15,206 nt of DNA. Origin: Archangium sp. GTDB lineage: Bacteria; Myxococcota; Myxococcia; Myxococcales; Myxococcaceae. A program made the translations under genes and the position numbers. The stretch is from contig JAEUJT010000036.1 in the NCBI GenBank assembly GCA_016793525.1, positions 1-15,206 of the forward strand, read 5' to 3'. Positions 1-7,465 of this stretch are shown piece by piece; positions within the stretch are counted from its first letter, which is position 1; every line of letters starts with the position of its first letter. The notes under the pieces were generated by a model, which ran no database searches, had not been told where the DNA came from, and saw only the letters and a list, made by a program, of their open reading frames with translations.

Positions 1-413
1 ACCGGCACACCGCCGACCTGATCGACCATGGCCTTGAGCTGCTTCGGCTCGCGGGCCAACACGGTGGAGGGAATCGCCAGGCCTCGCGCGACGAGCGCCT
101 GAAGACACCGCGCCGGGTTTCGCGACTGCCCGATGCTCGCGGCGGAGTTCAGCACCGCCACGCCTTGCATGGAGAACTGCTCGACCACCGGTAGCCCATA
201 GCTGGCGATTGACGACGCGATGCGGGGGATCACGACGTCGACCGGCGTGATCTCGTTGCGGTGGTGCAGCACCCTCGCCCGCCCCGAATCGAGGTGGAGC
301 TCGAGCTCGAGCGGGTTCAGTACACGCACCTGGTGCCCGCGGGCCTTGGCGGCCTCGATGAGCCGGCTGGTCGAAGGGATCGACGCCGCGCGTGAGAGGA
401 GAATGACGTGCAT
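1..413 (-). CDS. rimK: RimK-family ATP-grasp ligase, N-terminal part (cut by window edge)
   Basis: Reading the minus strand from an ATG at 413 gives about 137 residues that run off the left edge. The start resembles E. coli RimK, the ligase that adds glutamate to the C-terminus of ribosomal protein S6: MHVILLSRAASIPSTSRLIE, then a basic helix with RGHQV, then DVVIPRIASSIASYGLPVVE matching the RimK segment [20 protein letters not shown]. Only the pre-ATP-grasp domain and the first part of the ATP-grasp fold are in the window, so the catalytic centre cannot be examined. One oddity is visible: where E. coli has ARDKLRS around Lys100, this protein has SRNPARC, so Pro100 takes the place of the Lys. 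The gene diverges from the VWA lipoprotein gene with 92 bases between the start codons. It could equally be a RimK paralogue (other peptide or small-molecule glutamate ligases share this domain) rather than the S6 enzyme. Confidence 0.8.
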   Translation of the reverse strand, partial: MHVILLSRAASIPSTSRLIEAAKARGHQVRVLNPLELELHLDSGRARVLHHRNEITPVDVVIPRIASSIASYGLPVVEQFSMQGVAVLNSAASIGQSRNPARCLQALVARGLAIPSTVLAREPKQLKAMVDQVGGVP

Positions 414-505
414 TCGAGGGCTCGCCGTATACGCCGACGGCGCGTACTTCGCCGATATTCTCGCGGTGCTTCGCTTGCGCCGGCCGGGTTGGTAGGTTGC
501 TCGGC

Positions 506-1723
506 ATGATGCGTTCAGTGCTCGTCTCGACCGCCTTGGTTCTCTCCGCGTGTCAGACGTACGACTTCATTCCGGTGTCGCCGATCTCGCTCACCCAGAC
601 GAGCCAGAGCCGCGACGTCACAGCGCGGCGCCTGAAACCGAACCTGATGATCCTCGTCGACAAATCGGGCTCGATGGAGACGCCGATCAAAGACGCCGAC
701 GGCGGCATCGGCGCGACCTGCGGCACCTGCGGGCCCGGCACCGCCCCCTGCCCGGTTTCGTGCCCCAACCGCATTCGCGAGCTTCGGAGCGCCATGAACT
801 CGTTTCTCACTTCGTCGGGAACCATCGCCCGTATGGGGTTGGCGCTCTTCCCGGCCGATGCGCGCTGTGGAGCGACCGGGCAGATCGCGGTGCCGCTGCC
901 GGCGCCGTCGCAGGTCGACGACGCCGTCTCCGACATGGCGAGCCAGACGAACGCGAACGCGGTCAACGCGGCGATTCAGGGCACGGGGACCAACCCGTCG
1001 GGCGGCACGCCGACCAACGACTCCCTGCGCTTCGTCGGCCAGACCCCAGGCCTCAACGACTCCACCGACCTGCGCGACGACTTCGTGTTGCTGCTCACCG
1101 ACGGCGTGCCGAACTGCAACATTCGCAACGTCAACACCTGCAACTCTCCGAACAATGCCTGCCAGTGCACGCTTTCGTCGTGCGTCGGTTCGTTCTGTTC
1201 TGAAGGCTGCCTCGATCGCCAAGGCGTGGTCGAAGCGGTGCAAGAGCTGAGCAGCAAGGGCATCAAGACCATCGTCGTCGGGTTCGGCATCGGCTCGGTG
1301 TTGAGCGACGATCAGCGCAACGCGCCCGCGGTGCTGAATGCCATGGCCGAAGCGGGAGGGCTGCCCTTGTCGTGCACGACCGGCCTCGACGCCGACTGCG
1401 GCGCCAACAACCGCTGCATCAACAACGTGTGCGAGCGCAAATATTTTCAGGCGACCAACGGGGCCGAGCTCAGCCAGGCGCTGGCGAAAATCTCCGAGAA
1501 GCTCCCGGGCACCGAGCCGTGCATCTACCCGCTCGACGCGCAGCCGGCGGGACAGGAATACCTCGCGGTGATCGTCGACGGGCAAAACCAGGCGCCGGGG
1601 CCCGATACGTGGGCGTTCACCAACGGGCAGATCGTCTTCAGCGGGGCCACCTGCGCCAAGATCGAGCGCGCGACGCCGTTGACGCCGGTCAAGGTGCAGG
1701 TGCGAATCGTCAGCACGCTGTAG
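506..1723 (+). CDS. VWA-domain lipoprotein with Cys-rich insertions
   Basis: The protein has 405 residues from ATG 506; a second ATG at 509 and a TTG at 497 are in frame, and GGTAGG at 491-496 best fits 506/509. The N-terminus is a lipoprotein signal (RSVLVSTALVLSAC), with lipidation expected on Cys16, so it should be anchored in a membrane outside the cytoplasm. A von Willebrand factor A domain follows. Its MIDAS metal site is visible as DKSGS (Asp52, Ser54, Ser56), GGTPT (Thr168) and LLTDG (Asp199). Two Cys-rich stretches are inserted in the domain, one right after the first MIDAS loop (about residues 68-88, CGTCG...CPVSC) and one after the TDG strand (about 203-235). A third short cluster near residue 295 resembles the Cys repeats of the matrixin encoded downstream. 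VWA lipoproteins usually bind protein partners or surfaces; the ligand is not evident. No terminator is visible before the convergent DsrE-family gene. Confidence 0.85.
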   Translation: MMRSVLVSTALVLSACQTYDFIPVSPISLTQTSQSRDVTARRLKPNLMILVDKSGSMETPIKDADGGIGATCGTCGPGTAPCPVSCPNRIRELRSAMNSFLTSSGTIARMGLALFPADARCGATGQIAVPLPAPSQVDDAVSDMASQTNANAVNAAIQGTGTNPSGGTPTNDSLRFVGQTPGLNDSTDLRDDFVLLLTDGVPNCNIRNVNTCNSPNNACQCTLSSCVGSFCSEGCLDRQGVVEAVQELSSKGIKTIVVGFGIGSVLSDDQRNAPAVLNAMAEAGGLPLSCTTGLDADCGANNRCINNVCERKYFQATNGAELSQALAKISEKLPGTEPCIYPLDAQPAGQEYLAVIVDGQNQAPGPDTWAFTNGQIVFSGATCAKIERATPLTPVKVQVRIVSTL

Positions 1724-1764
1724 CGTTCATCGGTTCGACGGTTTTCCAGCTCGACCGGGCGCCG

Positions 1765-2163
1765 TCAGAAGCTGAGCAGCTGCGCGCCTTCGGCCAGCTT
1801 CCAGATCGCGGGCAGCCCCATCACTTCGTCGACATGGCCAGCCTGCGTCAGCTCGCTGGGCACCAAGCCGCACAGCTTTACCGTGGTGTCGCACGCCACG
1901 ACGCGGGCGCCCAAGTGCCGCGCGTCTTCGAGCATGCGCAGCGGTTTCGGAGCCCCCAACCCGTCGCTGCGGGTGACCTCGCTCGACTCGCGTTCGGTGA
2001 GCGGCTTGCCGAAGGTTCCGTTGACGACGGCCCGCAATGCGTCGAACGCGAGCACGAACACCACTCGATCGCCCATCGCCGCGGCGGTCAGGCCGATCGA
2101 TGTGGCCTGCCACCCGGCCTCGAACCCCGCCCGCTCCACGAACACCATCAGTCGTCCCGACAT
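1765..2163 (-). CDS. DsrE/DsrF-like family protein
   Basis: The 132-residue minus-strand frame fits the small DsrE/DsrF-like sulfur-relay fold: a hydrophobic first strand (MVFVERAGFEAGW), an alternating GDRVVFVLAFDALRAVV segment, and a C-terminal half with ARVVACDTTVKLCGL followed by VDEVMGLPAIWKLAEGAQLL. That last pattern (Cys in strand 4, then a 'gl.a' turn and a final strand) is typical of DsrE-like proteins, some of which carry persulfide on the strand-4 Cys (here Cys91; Cys98 is nearby). It is predicted to be soluble and cytoplasmic. The start is uncertain: ATG 2163 has no good Shine-Dalgarno site, whereas an in-frame ATG at 2148 has GGGACG just upstream and would give a 127-residue protein. 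The frame stays open further upstream to 2709, but that part lies antisense to a well-supported gene. The neighbours do not indicate a sulfur pathway, so the role is unknown. Confidence 0.7.
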   Translation of the reverse strand: MSGRLMVFVERAGFEAGWQATSIGLTAAAMGDRVVFVLAFDALRAVVNGTFGKPLTERESSEVTRSDGLGAPKPLRMLEDARHLGARVVACDTTVKLCGLVPSELTQAGHVDEVMGLPAIWKLAEGAQLLSF

Positions 2164-2240
2164 GTGCCAGGTGCAGTGTAGCCGACTCGGCGGTAAGTAG
2201 TTGGGGCCGACGTGCCGGGTTGGCGTTCGCTGCGTTTCCC

Positions 2241-2245
2241 GAAGG
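2241..2245 (+). promoter_or_regulatory. Ribosome binding site GAAGG deciding a GTG start
   Basis: GAAGG lies 8 bases upstream of GTG 2254. Starting there puts a basic n-region and hydrophobic core at the N-terminus as a normal signal peptide, whereas the upstream in-frame GTG at 2212 would place 14 extra residues before it. Confidence 0.55.
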
Positions 2246-2253
2246 GTGCCGAC

Positions 2254-2811
2254 GTGACTACGCGACAACGATGGATGACCTGTGCAGCGCTCGTGCTGCC
2301 GGTGGTGGCAGCTGCGTCGACGGTGATGGCGCTTTCGCTCGAGGAGCTCACCCACCGAAGCGCGCTGGTCGTACATGGCGTGGTGCAGCGCGCACAGCCG
2401 CTCAAGACCGACTCCGGCCAGATCTGGACGTACGCCGAGGTGTCGGTGCGCGAGGTGCTCAAGGGCCGCACCGATTCGGCGACCGTGGTGGTGAAGCAGC
2501 CTGGTGGCGTGGTGGGGCCCATCGGTCAGTCGGTCGCGGGCGCGGCCACCTTCATTCCTGATGAAGAAGTCGTGCTCTTTCTCGAGCCGGCCACCGACGA
2601 GCGCGACGCCTTCGTCACGCTGGGGCTGGCGTTGGGCAAGGTCACGCTCGAGCTGCGGAATGGCCAGCGTGTGGCGAATCGGCATCTCGACGGGCTGAAC
2701 CTGATGCAACGCGGTGACGGGTCGCCGCGGCCGGTCGACTCGTTCGAAAAACTGGGGAACGCCGACGCCGTTCTCGCAAAGATCCGCCGATCGGCCGAGG
2801 TGCAGCGATGA
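2254..2811 (+). CDS. Small exported protein of unknown family, coupled to matrixin
   Basis: The 185-residue product begins with a Sec signal peptide (TTRQRWMTCAALVLPVVAAA), probably cleaved after Ala26. The mature part has alternating hydrophobic positions suggesting a beta-rich domain: SALVVHGVVQ, WTYAEVSVREVLKG, SATVVVKQPGG, and ATFIPDEEVVLFLEPA, followed by a charged C-terminal helix. I do not recognise a named family. The pattern (an exported 'V.HG.V' strand, then 'V.EVLKG', then 'F.. .EEVVLFL') looks conserved in style with small secreted proteins of myxobacteria, but that is from memory and not checked. The stop codon overlaps the start of the matrixin gene by four bases (ATGA), so the two are translationally coupled. 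A role as pro-region partner, inhibitor or chaperone of the protease is plausible but is inference. The mature part has no Cys, unlike its neighbour. Confidence 0.75.
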   Translation: MTTRQRWMTCAALVLPVVAAASTVMALSLEELTHRSALVVHGVVQRAQPLKTDSGQIWTYAEVSVREVLKGRTDSATVVVKQPGGVVGPIGQSVAGAATFIPDEEVVLFLEPATDERDAFVTLGLALGKVTLELRNGQRVANRHLDGLNLMQRGDGSPRPVDSFEKLGNADAVLAKIRRSAEVQR

Positions 2812-5042
2812 TCCGCTCCGTCGCGGTGTGCTTGCTCCTCGGTGCGACGTCGGTGCTGGAGACGCCGAGCGGCAAGAAGTGGGATCTGTCGGCCTGCGGT
2901 TCGTGCCCGGGCGGCATGCAGTGCCAGGCGGGCCATTGCGCGGCGCGGTACCGCATCGCGGCCACCGTGGCGAACACTGGCGGCACGACGATCACCGGGC
3001 CGCAAGGCGTGACAACCGCCGCCGCCAACGCGCGCATTCAAGAAGCCTTTCTCAACTGGACTACGGCGCGGGTCAGCGCATGCGCAACCACCTGGGAGAT
3101 CGTCTACGGCGGGACCTTTACCTCGCCCACCGGCAACGCGAGCATCACCGGCTCCGACGACGCGAACACGGTCATCTTTCTCGGCGGCTCGCAGTGGCGA
3201 TATTCGTCAGCGACGCTGGGGCTCACAACCACCACGTATTTCCAATCGAACGGCCAGATCACCGACGCCGACATGGAGCTGAACAACAACATCGCATGGG
3301 CCGACGACGGTCGCACGACGTCGTTCGACTACGAGAGCGTGGTGCTCCACGAGGCGGGTCATTTTCTCGGGCTCGACCACACCACGAACGGGTCATCGGC
3401 GGTGATGTTCCCGACCGTGGGCCAAGGCGTTCGCAAGCGCACGTTGGCCACGCCCGACGTCAACGATGTGTGCACGGTCTACCCAGGCGCTACGGGCAGC
3501 CAAGGCGCGACCTGCAGCACGGCTGCGAACTGCACTGGAGGCCGGGTGTGCGAGAGCTCGGCGAGCAGCACGCAGAAGATCTGCACCGCCGACTGCACCG
3601 GAGCGGGCGCCACGAATTGCCCAACCGGCTACACCTGCCAGGCCTCGAATGCGGGCTTCGCCTGCCTGCCGCAGGTCGCGGTTTCCGACCTGTGTAAGTT
3701 CTGTACCGGCGGCTCCGATTGCTCGACCGGCATCTGTGTCACCAACCAGCAGTCGCTGTGGTGCTCGCAGTCGTGCTCGAGCAGCGCGCAGTGCGGCCCG
3801 GGCTACAGCTGCGACACGGCGCGGAGCTTCTGCGTGCCCCAGGCGTCGTGCACCCAGCAGTGCTCGACTGCGAACCCCTGCCCCACCGGCTTCACATGCA
3901 ACAGCGGCACCTGTCGGCCCACGGGGACCACCGGCTCACGCTGCGAGATTTCAGGCGTCTGCAACTCGTGCAACGTCTGCATCATCGACTCTTCTGATTC
4001 TGACATCGCGTTCTGTCGCGTGTGCTGCGGCGGCAGCGCGACCTGCAACGGCTGCACGGCGACGTCGTGCGGTTCCACCGGCACGTGCAGTGGGTTGTCG
4101 GGGAGCACCGATCAGGTCTGCATTCCATCGTCTGGTGCAACGTTGTGCCAGAGCTGCAGCACGAACGCGCCCTGCCGCGCCGGGCTGTCGTGCGTCAACA
4201 GCCGCTGCCGCTCCTCGTGCAGCGTCAGCAACCCCGGTTCGTGCCAGGCCTGCTTCGACGCCGGGGGAAGCGTCGGAGGCATCTGCGCGTGCTCCGACGA
4301 GATCGCGCGTCTCGGAGAGTCGTGTGGCGCGTCTCCGCTCAAGGCATGTGAAAGCGGTTTGCTCTGCACGTCGGCCGTGTGCCGGTCGAGCTGCACGCTC
4401 GGCAACGCCAGCTCGTGTCCGACCGGCTTCACCTGCACCAGCGTCACGGGCGGGGCGGCGTGTGTGCCTCAACCCGTGGGAACCGAGTGCACGGCCTGCA
4501 CCTCTGCAGGGGCGTGCAACGGCGCGACGCTCACCTGCCACGCGAACCGTTGTTACACCGCGTGCGACATGAATTCGCCCAACCGGTGCAGCGGCTGCGT
4601 GCAGACGGCCTCGAACGGAATGGGCGTGTGCGTGTGCCCCGATCAAGTCGTCGGCGCTGGCGCCTCGTGCGCCGCCCCGAACATCGCCTTCTGCCAAGCG
4701 GGCACTGCCTGCGCCGACGGGGTGTGTAAGCGGCCGTGCAACCCGAGCGATGCGAACAGCTGCGCCGCGCCGTTGCGGTGTCTGCCACTCGCCGGCTCCA
4801 ACTACTGCCAGACCAGCACGGGGGCCGGCGGAGGAACCGGTGGCGGCACCACGGCCACGGGCGGCGGAACCGGAGGCAACACCGGCGGCGGAGGAGGTGC
4901 GCTTCTTGGCACCGGTGGTGGCGGCGGCGGCGACGGAACGGGGTTCGACCCTGGGTGTGGGTGCACGTCGGGTATCGACGGCCTCGGCGCGGCGGTGCTG
5001 GCGCTCGCGTGGCGTCGTCGTCAGCGCGTTGCACGGGTGTGA
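2808..5042 (+). CDS. Cys-rich matrixin-type metalloprotease with MYXO-CTERM-like tail
   Basis: The 744-residue secreted protein is built as follows. A short signal sequence (IRSVAVCLLLGATS) is followed by a metalloprotease domain to about residue 222. It contains the metzincin zinc site HEAGHFLGLDH (His181, His185, His191, with catalytic Glu182) and a probable Met-turn at Met200 (SAVMFP), both as in matrixins. From about residue 223 to 670 comes a long Cys-rich region of repeated 'C.TGFTC', 'C..C' and 'C.SGTC' units; I count about 79 Cys in the whole protein, most of them here, presumably disulfide-bonded. Residues 671-712 are a Gly/Thr-rich linker. The tail is CGC (Cys717, Cys719), a short hydrophobic stretch (about 722-735) and RRRQR. 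This layout matches MYXO-CTERM sorting signals, known to be processed by a myxosortase and to retain protein at the cell surface. The gene starts within the stop codon of the upstream exported protein gene. The substrate is unknown. Confidence 0.88.
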   Translation: MIRSVAVCLLLGATSVLETPSGKKWDLSACGSCPGGMQCQAGHCAARYRIAATVANTGGTTITGPQGVTTAAANARIQEAFLNWTTARVSACATTWEIVYGGTFTSPTGNASITGSDDANTVIFLGGSQWRYSSATLGLTTTTYFQSNGQITDADMELNNNIAWADDGRTTSFDYESVVLHEAGHFLGLDHTTNGSSAVMFPTVGQGVRKRTLATPDVNDVCTVYPGATGSQGATCSTAANCTGGRVCESSASSTQKICTADCTGAGATNCPTGYTCQASNAGFACLPQVAVSDLCKFCTGGSDCSTGICVTNQQSLWCSQSCSSSAQCGPGYSCDTARSFCVPQASCTQQCSTANPCPTGFTCNSGTCRPTGTTGSRCEISGVCNSCNVCIIDSSDSDIAFCRVCCGGSATCNGCTATSCGSTGTCSGLSGSTDQVCIPSSGATLCQSCSTNAPCRAGLSCVNSRCRSSCSVSNPGSCQACFDAGGSVGGICACSDEIARLGESCGASPLKACESGLLCTSAVCRSSCTLGNASSCPTGFTCTSVTGGAACVPQPVGTECTACTSAGACNGATLTCHANRCYTACDMNSPNRCSGCVQTASNGMGVCVCPDQVVGAGASCAAPNIAFCQAGTACADGVCKRPCNPSDANSCAAPLRCLPLAGSNYCQTSTGAGGGTGGGTTATGGGTGGNTGGGGGALLGTGGGGGGDGTGFDPGCGCTSGIDGLGAAVLALAWRRRQRVARV
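4818..4943 (+). repeat. Gly/Thr-rich low-complexity linker
   Basis: This in-gene tract repeats ggc-gga-acc-like triplets and encodes residues 671-712, almost all Gly with Thr, Ala and two Leu. It joins the Cys-rich region to the C-terminal sorting signal. Tracts of this kind vary in length between strains by slippage, so its exact length may differ in relatives. Confidence 0.7.
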
Positions 5043-5109
5043 CGGGCGTCACTGAGAAATCACGCCACCTTCATTCGACTGTCGTGCCCGGGCCTGAAGC
5101 TCCTTGGGC

Positions 5110-5877
5110 ATGCCGCCCATCGCGCACCTTTCTGATCTGCACCTCGGTGCATCGACAGCACACGTGCATGCGTGCGTCGCGCTCGTCGAGCGCCTGCTGG
5201 AACTCGAGCAGCACCACGTCATCGTCTCCGGCGACATCACCCACAGCGGGCGAATCGACGAGTACGAGACCTTCATGACGTTGTTCGCGCCGCTGCGCCG
5301 TGCGCGGCGCCTCACGGTGGTGCCGGGGAACCACGACCGCGCCGGCGACGACGTGGCCTCGCTGCTGAGCGATGGGCTGCGCGTCTCTGTCGACACCCGG
5401 CCCGGGCTGTACCTCGTGTGCATCGACTCCACCGCACCGCACAACCGGAGCGCCTGGCGCAGCCACGGCCACCTCTGCGCGAAGACGGTCGACGCGGTCG
5501 ATCGCGCACTCGACCTCGCACCGCGCGGCTCACTGGTGACGGTGGTGCTTCACCACCACCTGGTGCGGCTACCGATCGAAGGCTTCGGCGAGTGGTTCGC
5601 CGACACGGTGGGCTGGCCTCACGCTCAGGAGCTCGGCCTGGGCAAGCAACTGCTCCAGCGTGTGGTGGGCCGCGCCGACCTCGTGTTGCACGGGCACCGC
5701 CACGTCCCCCGCCACTTCTCCATCGAGGGGCCGAGGCCGCTGCAGGTGTTCAACGCCGGGAGCTCCACCGAGCTGCGCGCGTTTCGCACCTTCGAGCTCG
5801 GGGCCGCGCCGACGTGGCATGCGGTCTCTCCGCACGGCACGCCGCAGACGCCACGAGCCGAGCTGCGGGTCGCGTGA
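5110..5877 (+). CDS. Calcineurin-like metallophosphoesterase
   Basis: The 255-residue protein carries all five signature blocks of the calcineurin-like phosphoesterase superfamily: DLH (Asp9, His11), GD (Asp42), GNHD (Asn74, His75, Asp76), the His run HHH at 148-150, and GHRH (His196, His198). These residues hold a two-metal centre that hydrolyses phosphodiester or phosphomonoester bonds. The layout resembles the CpdA/Icc class (3',5'-cyclic nucleotide phosphodiesterases) and short SbcD-like proteins; sequence alone does not choose the substrate. No signal peptide or membrane segment is present, so it is probably cytoplasmic. ATG 5110 is preferred over the in-frame TTG 5104 because PPIAHLSDLHLG is the usual beginning of the family; no good Shine-Dalgarno is visible. 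The gene ends two bases before the stop codon of the convergent ppx. A functional tie to polyphosphate metabolism is possible but only positional. Confidence 0.88.
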   Translation: MPPIAHLSDLHLGASTAHVHACVALVERLLELEQHHVIVSGDITHSGRIDEYETFMTLFAPLRRARRLTVVPGNHDRAGDDVASLLSDGLRVSVDTRPGLYLVCIDSTAPHNRSAWRSHGHLCAKTVDAVDRALDLAPRGSLVTVVLHHHLVRLPIEGFGEWFADTVGWPHAQELGLGKQLLQRVVGRADLVLHGHRHVPRHFSIEGPRPLQVFNAGSSTELRAFRTFELGAAPTWHAVSPHGTPQTPRAELRVA

Positions 5878-5879
5878 CG

Positions 5880-7394
5880 CTACCGGCGCACGTGCAGCTG
5901 CAGCGTCTTGCCGAACACGTCGCGGAAGACGCCGCTCTCGTGGCCGACGTCCCACTGCTCGAGATCGATGGACTGGTTGGCGCGCACGTCGAGCACCACG
6001 AAGCGGCCCTTCGTCGAAGCCGTGATGCGGCGCACTGGCTGGTGGTGGCTGCGGTCGAGCGAGTCGGCGATGCGCAGCAGCGTGGAGCACCGGCGCACGA
6101 TGCGAATCTCCGCCGCGGTCATGCCCTCGAGCGCCTCGTGGCCCGGCTCCGGCGTGCTGCGGCGGTGGAACCGGGCGATGGCGGCGACCAACGTGCGCTC
6201 TCGCTCGGCGAACCCGGGCAAATCGACGTTTTCGATCAAGTAGTGGGTGTGCTTGTGGTGCCGCTGGTAATTCACGGCGTGGCCGATGTCGTGGAGCAGC
6301 GCCGCCACCTCGAGGTACGGGCGCGCCGCGGCAGGCAGCTGGTGCAGCGCGGCCAGCTCGTCGAACAGCGACATCGCCAGCTTGGCCACCTGCCGGGCGT
6401 GGGTCTCGCTGAAGCCGAAGCGGCGCCCGACGGCGATGGCGGCGTCGGCCTGGGAGTGATCATCGACGTCGACCTGCCGGCGGCGCACGAGGTCGAGCAG
6501 CACGCCTTCGCGCAGGCCGCGGTCGACGGCCATGACCGTCTTCGACCCCAGCTGCAGCATCGCCGCCTCGAGAATTGCCGCTCCGGCCAACACGATGTCG
6601 GCGCGGCGGGGGTCGAAGCGCTTGCGGCGCTTCTCGGCGGTCATCTCCGCGAGCGATTCAACGGTGTCGGTGATCTCCTGCATCGTGGCGTGCCCCACAC
6701 CTTCGGAGCGCGCGAAGGCCACGATGGCGCCGATGGTGCCGCTGCTGCCGACCGCGCCCTGCGGCACGCCGCGGAGCTCGCGGGGCAAGGCCTCGGCGAT
6801 CGCGTCACCGGCAAGTTGGCGCAGCACCGCGAGCTGCTTCTTGGAGATCGCGTCGGTCGTGCCGAACACCTCGGTGAGCCGCACCGCGCCGACGTCGACG
6901 CTCCACAGCTCTTTCGGAGTTTCGCCCTGGGCGATGATGATCTCGGTGCTGCCGCCGCCGATGTCGATGCACACCGACTTCGACGTCGGCTGCTTGCCGT
7001 GGAACACCCCGAGGCAGATCAGGCGCGCCTCTTCGCGGCCGGAGATCACGTCGAGCGACAGCCCAGCTTCTTTCTTCACCCGGCGAACGATCTCGTCGCG
7101 GTTCTTCGCCTCTCGGAGCGCGCTGGTGGCCACCGCCCGCACCCGTGCGCGGTACCGTTTACACAGCGCCGCGTAGCGCCTCAGCGTGGCCACAAGGCGA
7201 TCAGCAGCCTCGCGCTGAATGACTCCGGTCGTGAACAGCCCTTCGCCTGGCCGAACCGGGTCTCGCTCGGTGTGCAACGTCTCGAGCGAACCGTCGGCGG
7301 TGACGCGCGCCAGCTCGAGGCGAACCGCGTTGGTACCGACGTCGATGGAACCGAGCGTCTCGTCGAGGGGCTCTCGTCTGCTGCGTTGCGCCAT
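5880..7394 (-). CDS. ppx: Exopolyphosphatase, Ppx/GppA family
   Basis: The 504-residue product, counted from ATG 7394, is a full-length Ppx/GppA phosphatase that releases phosphate from polyphosphate (and in relatives from pppGpp). The actin-like ATPase fold shows its phosphate loops: GSIDVGTNAVRL (residues 15-26), SGREEARL around the expected catalytic Glu at about 121, CIDIGGGSTE (about 142-151), GAVGSSGTIGAIV (about 213-225) and DRGLREGVL (about 291-299). A C-terminal HD-type helical domain follows, with LLHDIGH (His368, Asp369) and several His further on; in family members this half helps bind the polymer. An upstream in-frame GTG at 7424 would add ten residues without a Ser/Gly pattern typical of the family, so 7394 is preferred. 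The gene diverges from ppk, so synthesis and breakdown of polyphosphate are encoded back to back. It is not possible to separate Ppx from GppA activity by eye. Confidence 0.92.
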   Translation of the reverse strand: MAQRSRREPLDETLGSIDVGTNAVRLELARVTADGSLETLHTERDPVRPGEGLFTTGVIQREAADRLVATLRRYAALCKRYRARVRAVATSALREAKNRDEIVRRVKKEAGLSLDVISGREEARLICLGVFHGKQPTSKSVCIDIGGGSTEIIIAQGETPKELWSVDVGAVRLTEVFGTTDAISKKQLAVLRQLAGDAIAEALPRELRGVPQGAVGSSGTIGAIVAFARSEGVGHATMQEITDTVESLAEMTAEKRRKRFDPRRADIVLAGAAILEAAMLQLGSKTVMAVDRGLREGVLLDLVRRRQVDVDDHSQADAAIAVGRRFGFSETHARQVAKLAMSLFDELAALHQLPAAARPYLEVAALLHDIGHAVNYQRHHKHTHYLIENVDLPGFAERERTLVAAIARFHRRSTPEPGHEALEGMTAAEIRIVRRCSTLLRIADSLDRSHHQPVRRITASTKGRFVVLDVRANQSIDLEQWDVGHESGVFRDVFGKTLQLHVRR

Positions 7395-7455
7395 AGTGGG
7401 AAAGTGGCCCGCAGCGTTACCCACTGTCAGGCTGCGAACCAGCCCTTTCGCGTAC

Positions 7456-7459
7456 GAGG
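7456..7459 (+). promoter_or_regulatory. Ribosome binding site of ppk (GAGG)
   Basis: GAGG sits 6 bases before GTG 7466 and supports that start over a second in-frame GTG at 7475. Confidence 0.5.
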
Positions 7460-7465
7460 CACCCC

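Noticed and set aside
464..479. Second sigma-54-like match CGGTGC-N5-TTGCG upstream of the VWA lipoprotein
   Set aside because: The spacing fits but the -24 block matches the consensus at too few positions and the final base is not A/T, so it is likely chance.
515..1585. A 356-codon minus-strand open frame antisense to the VWA lipoprotein
   Set aside because: The plus strand has a lipobox and a complete MIDAS motif; the antisense product is Arg/Val/Ala-rich without features.
1765..2709. Long 314-codon version of the DsrE-family gene
   Set aside because: The extra 182 codons lie antisense to the exported protein gene and the divergent intergenic region, and DsrE proteins are about 120-140 residues long.
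3466..4572. Cys-codon-rich repeats of the matrixin considered as a DNA repeat array or CRISPR
   Set aside because: The repetition is at protein level with varied codons and unit lengths, and there are no constant repeats with spacers.
5039..5052. Hairpin GTGAC-GGGC-GTCAC at the end of the matrixin gene
   Set aside because: The 5-bp stem has no T-run after it, so it does not qualify as a terminator.
7424..7429. CTGTCA as a Pho box for ppk/ppx
   Set aside because: Only one half-site is present; the position 11 bases on (GCGAAC) does not match the second half.
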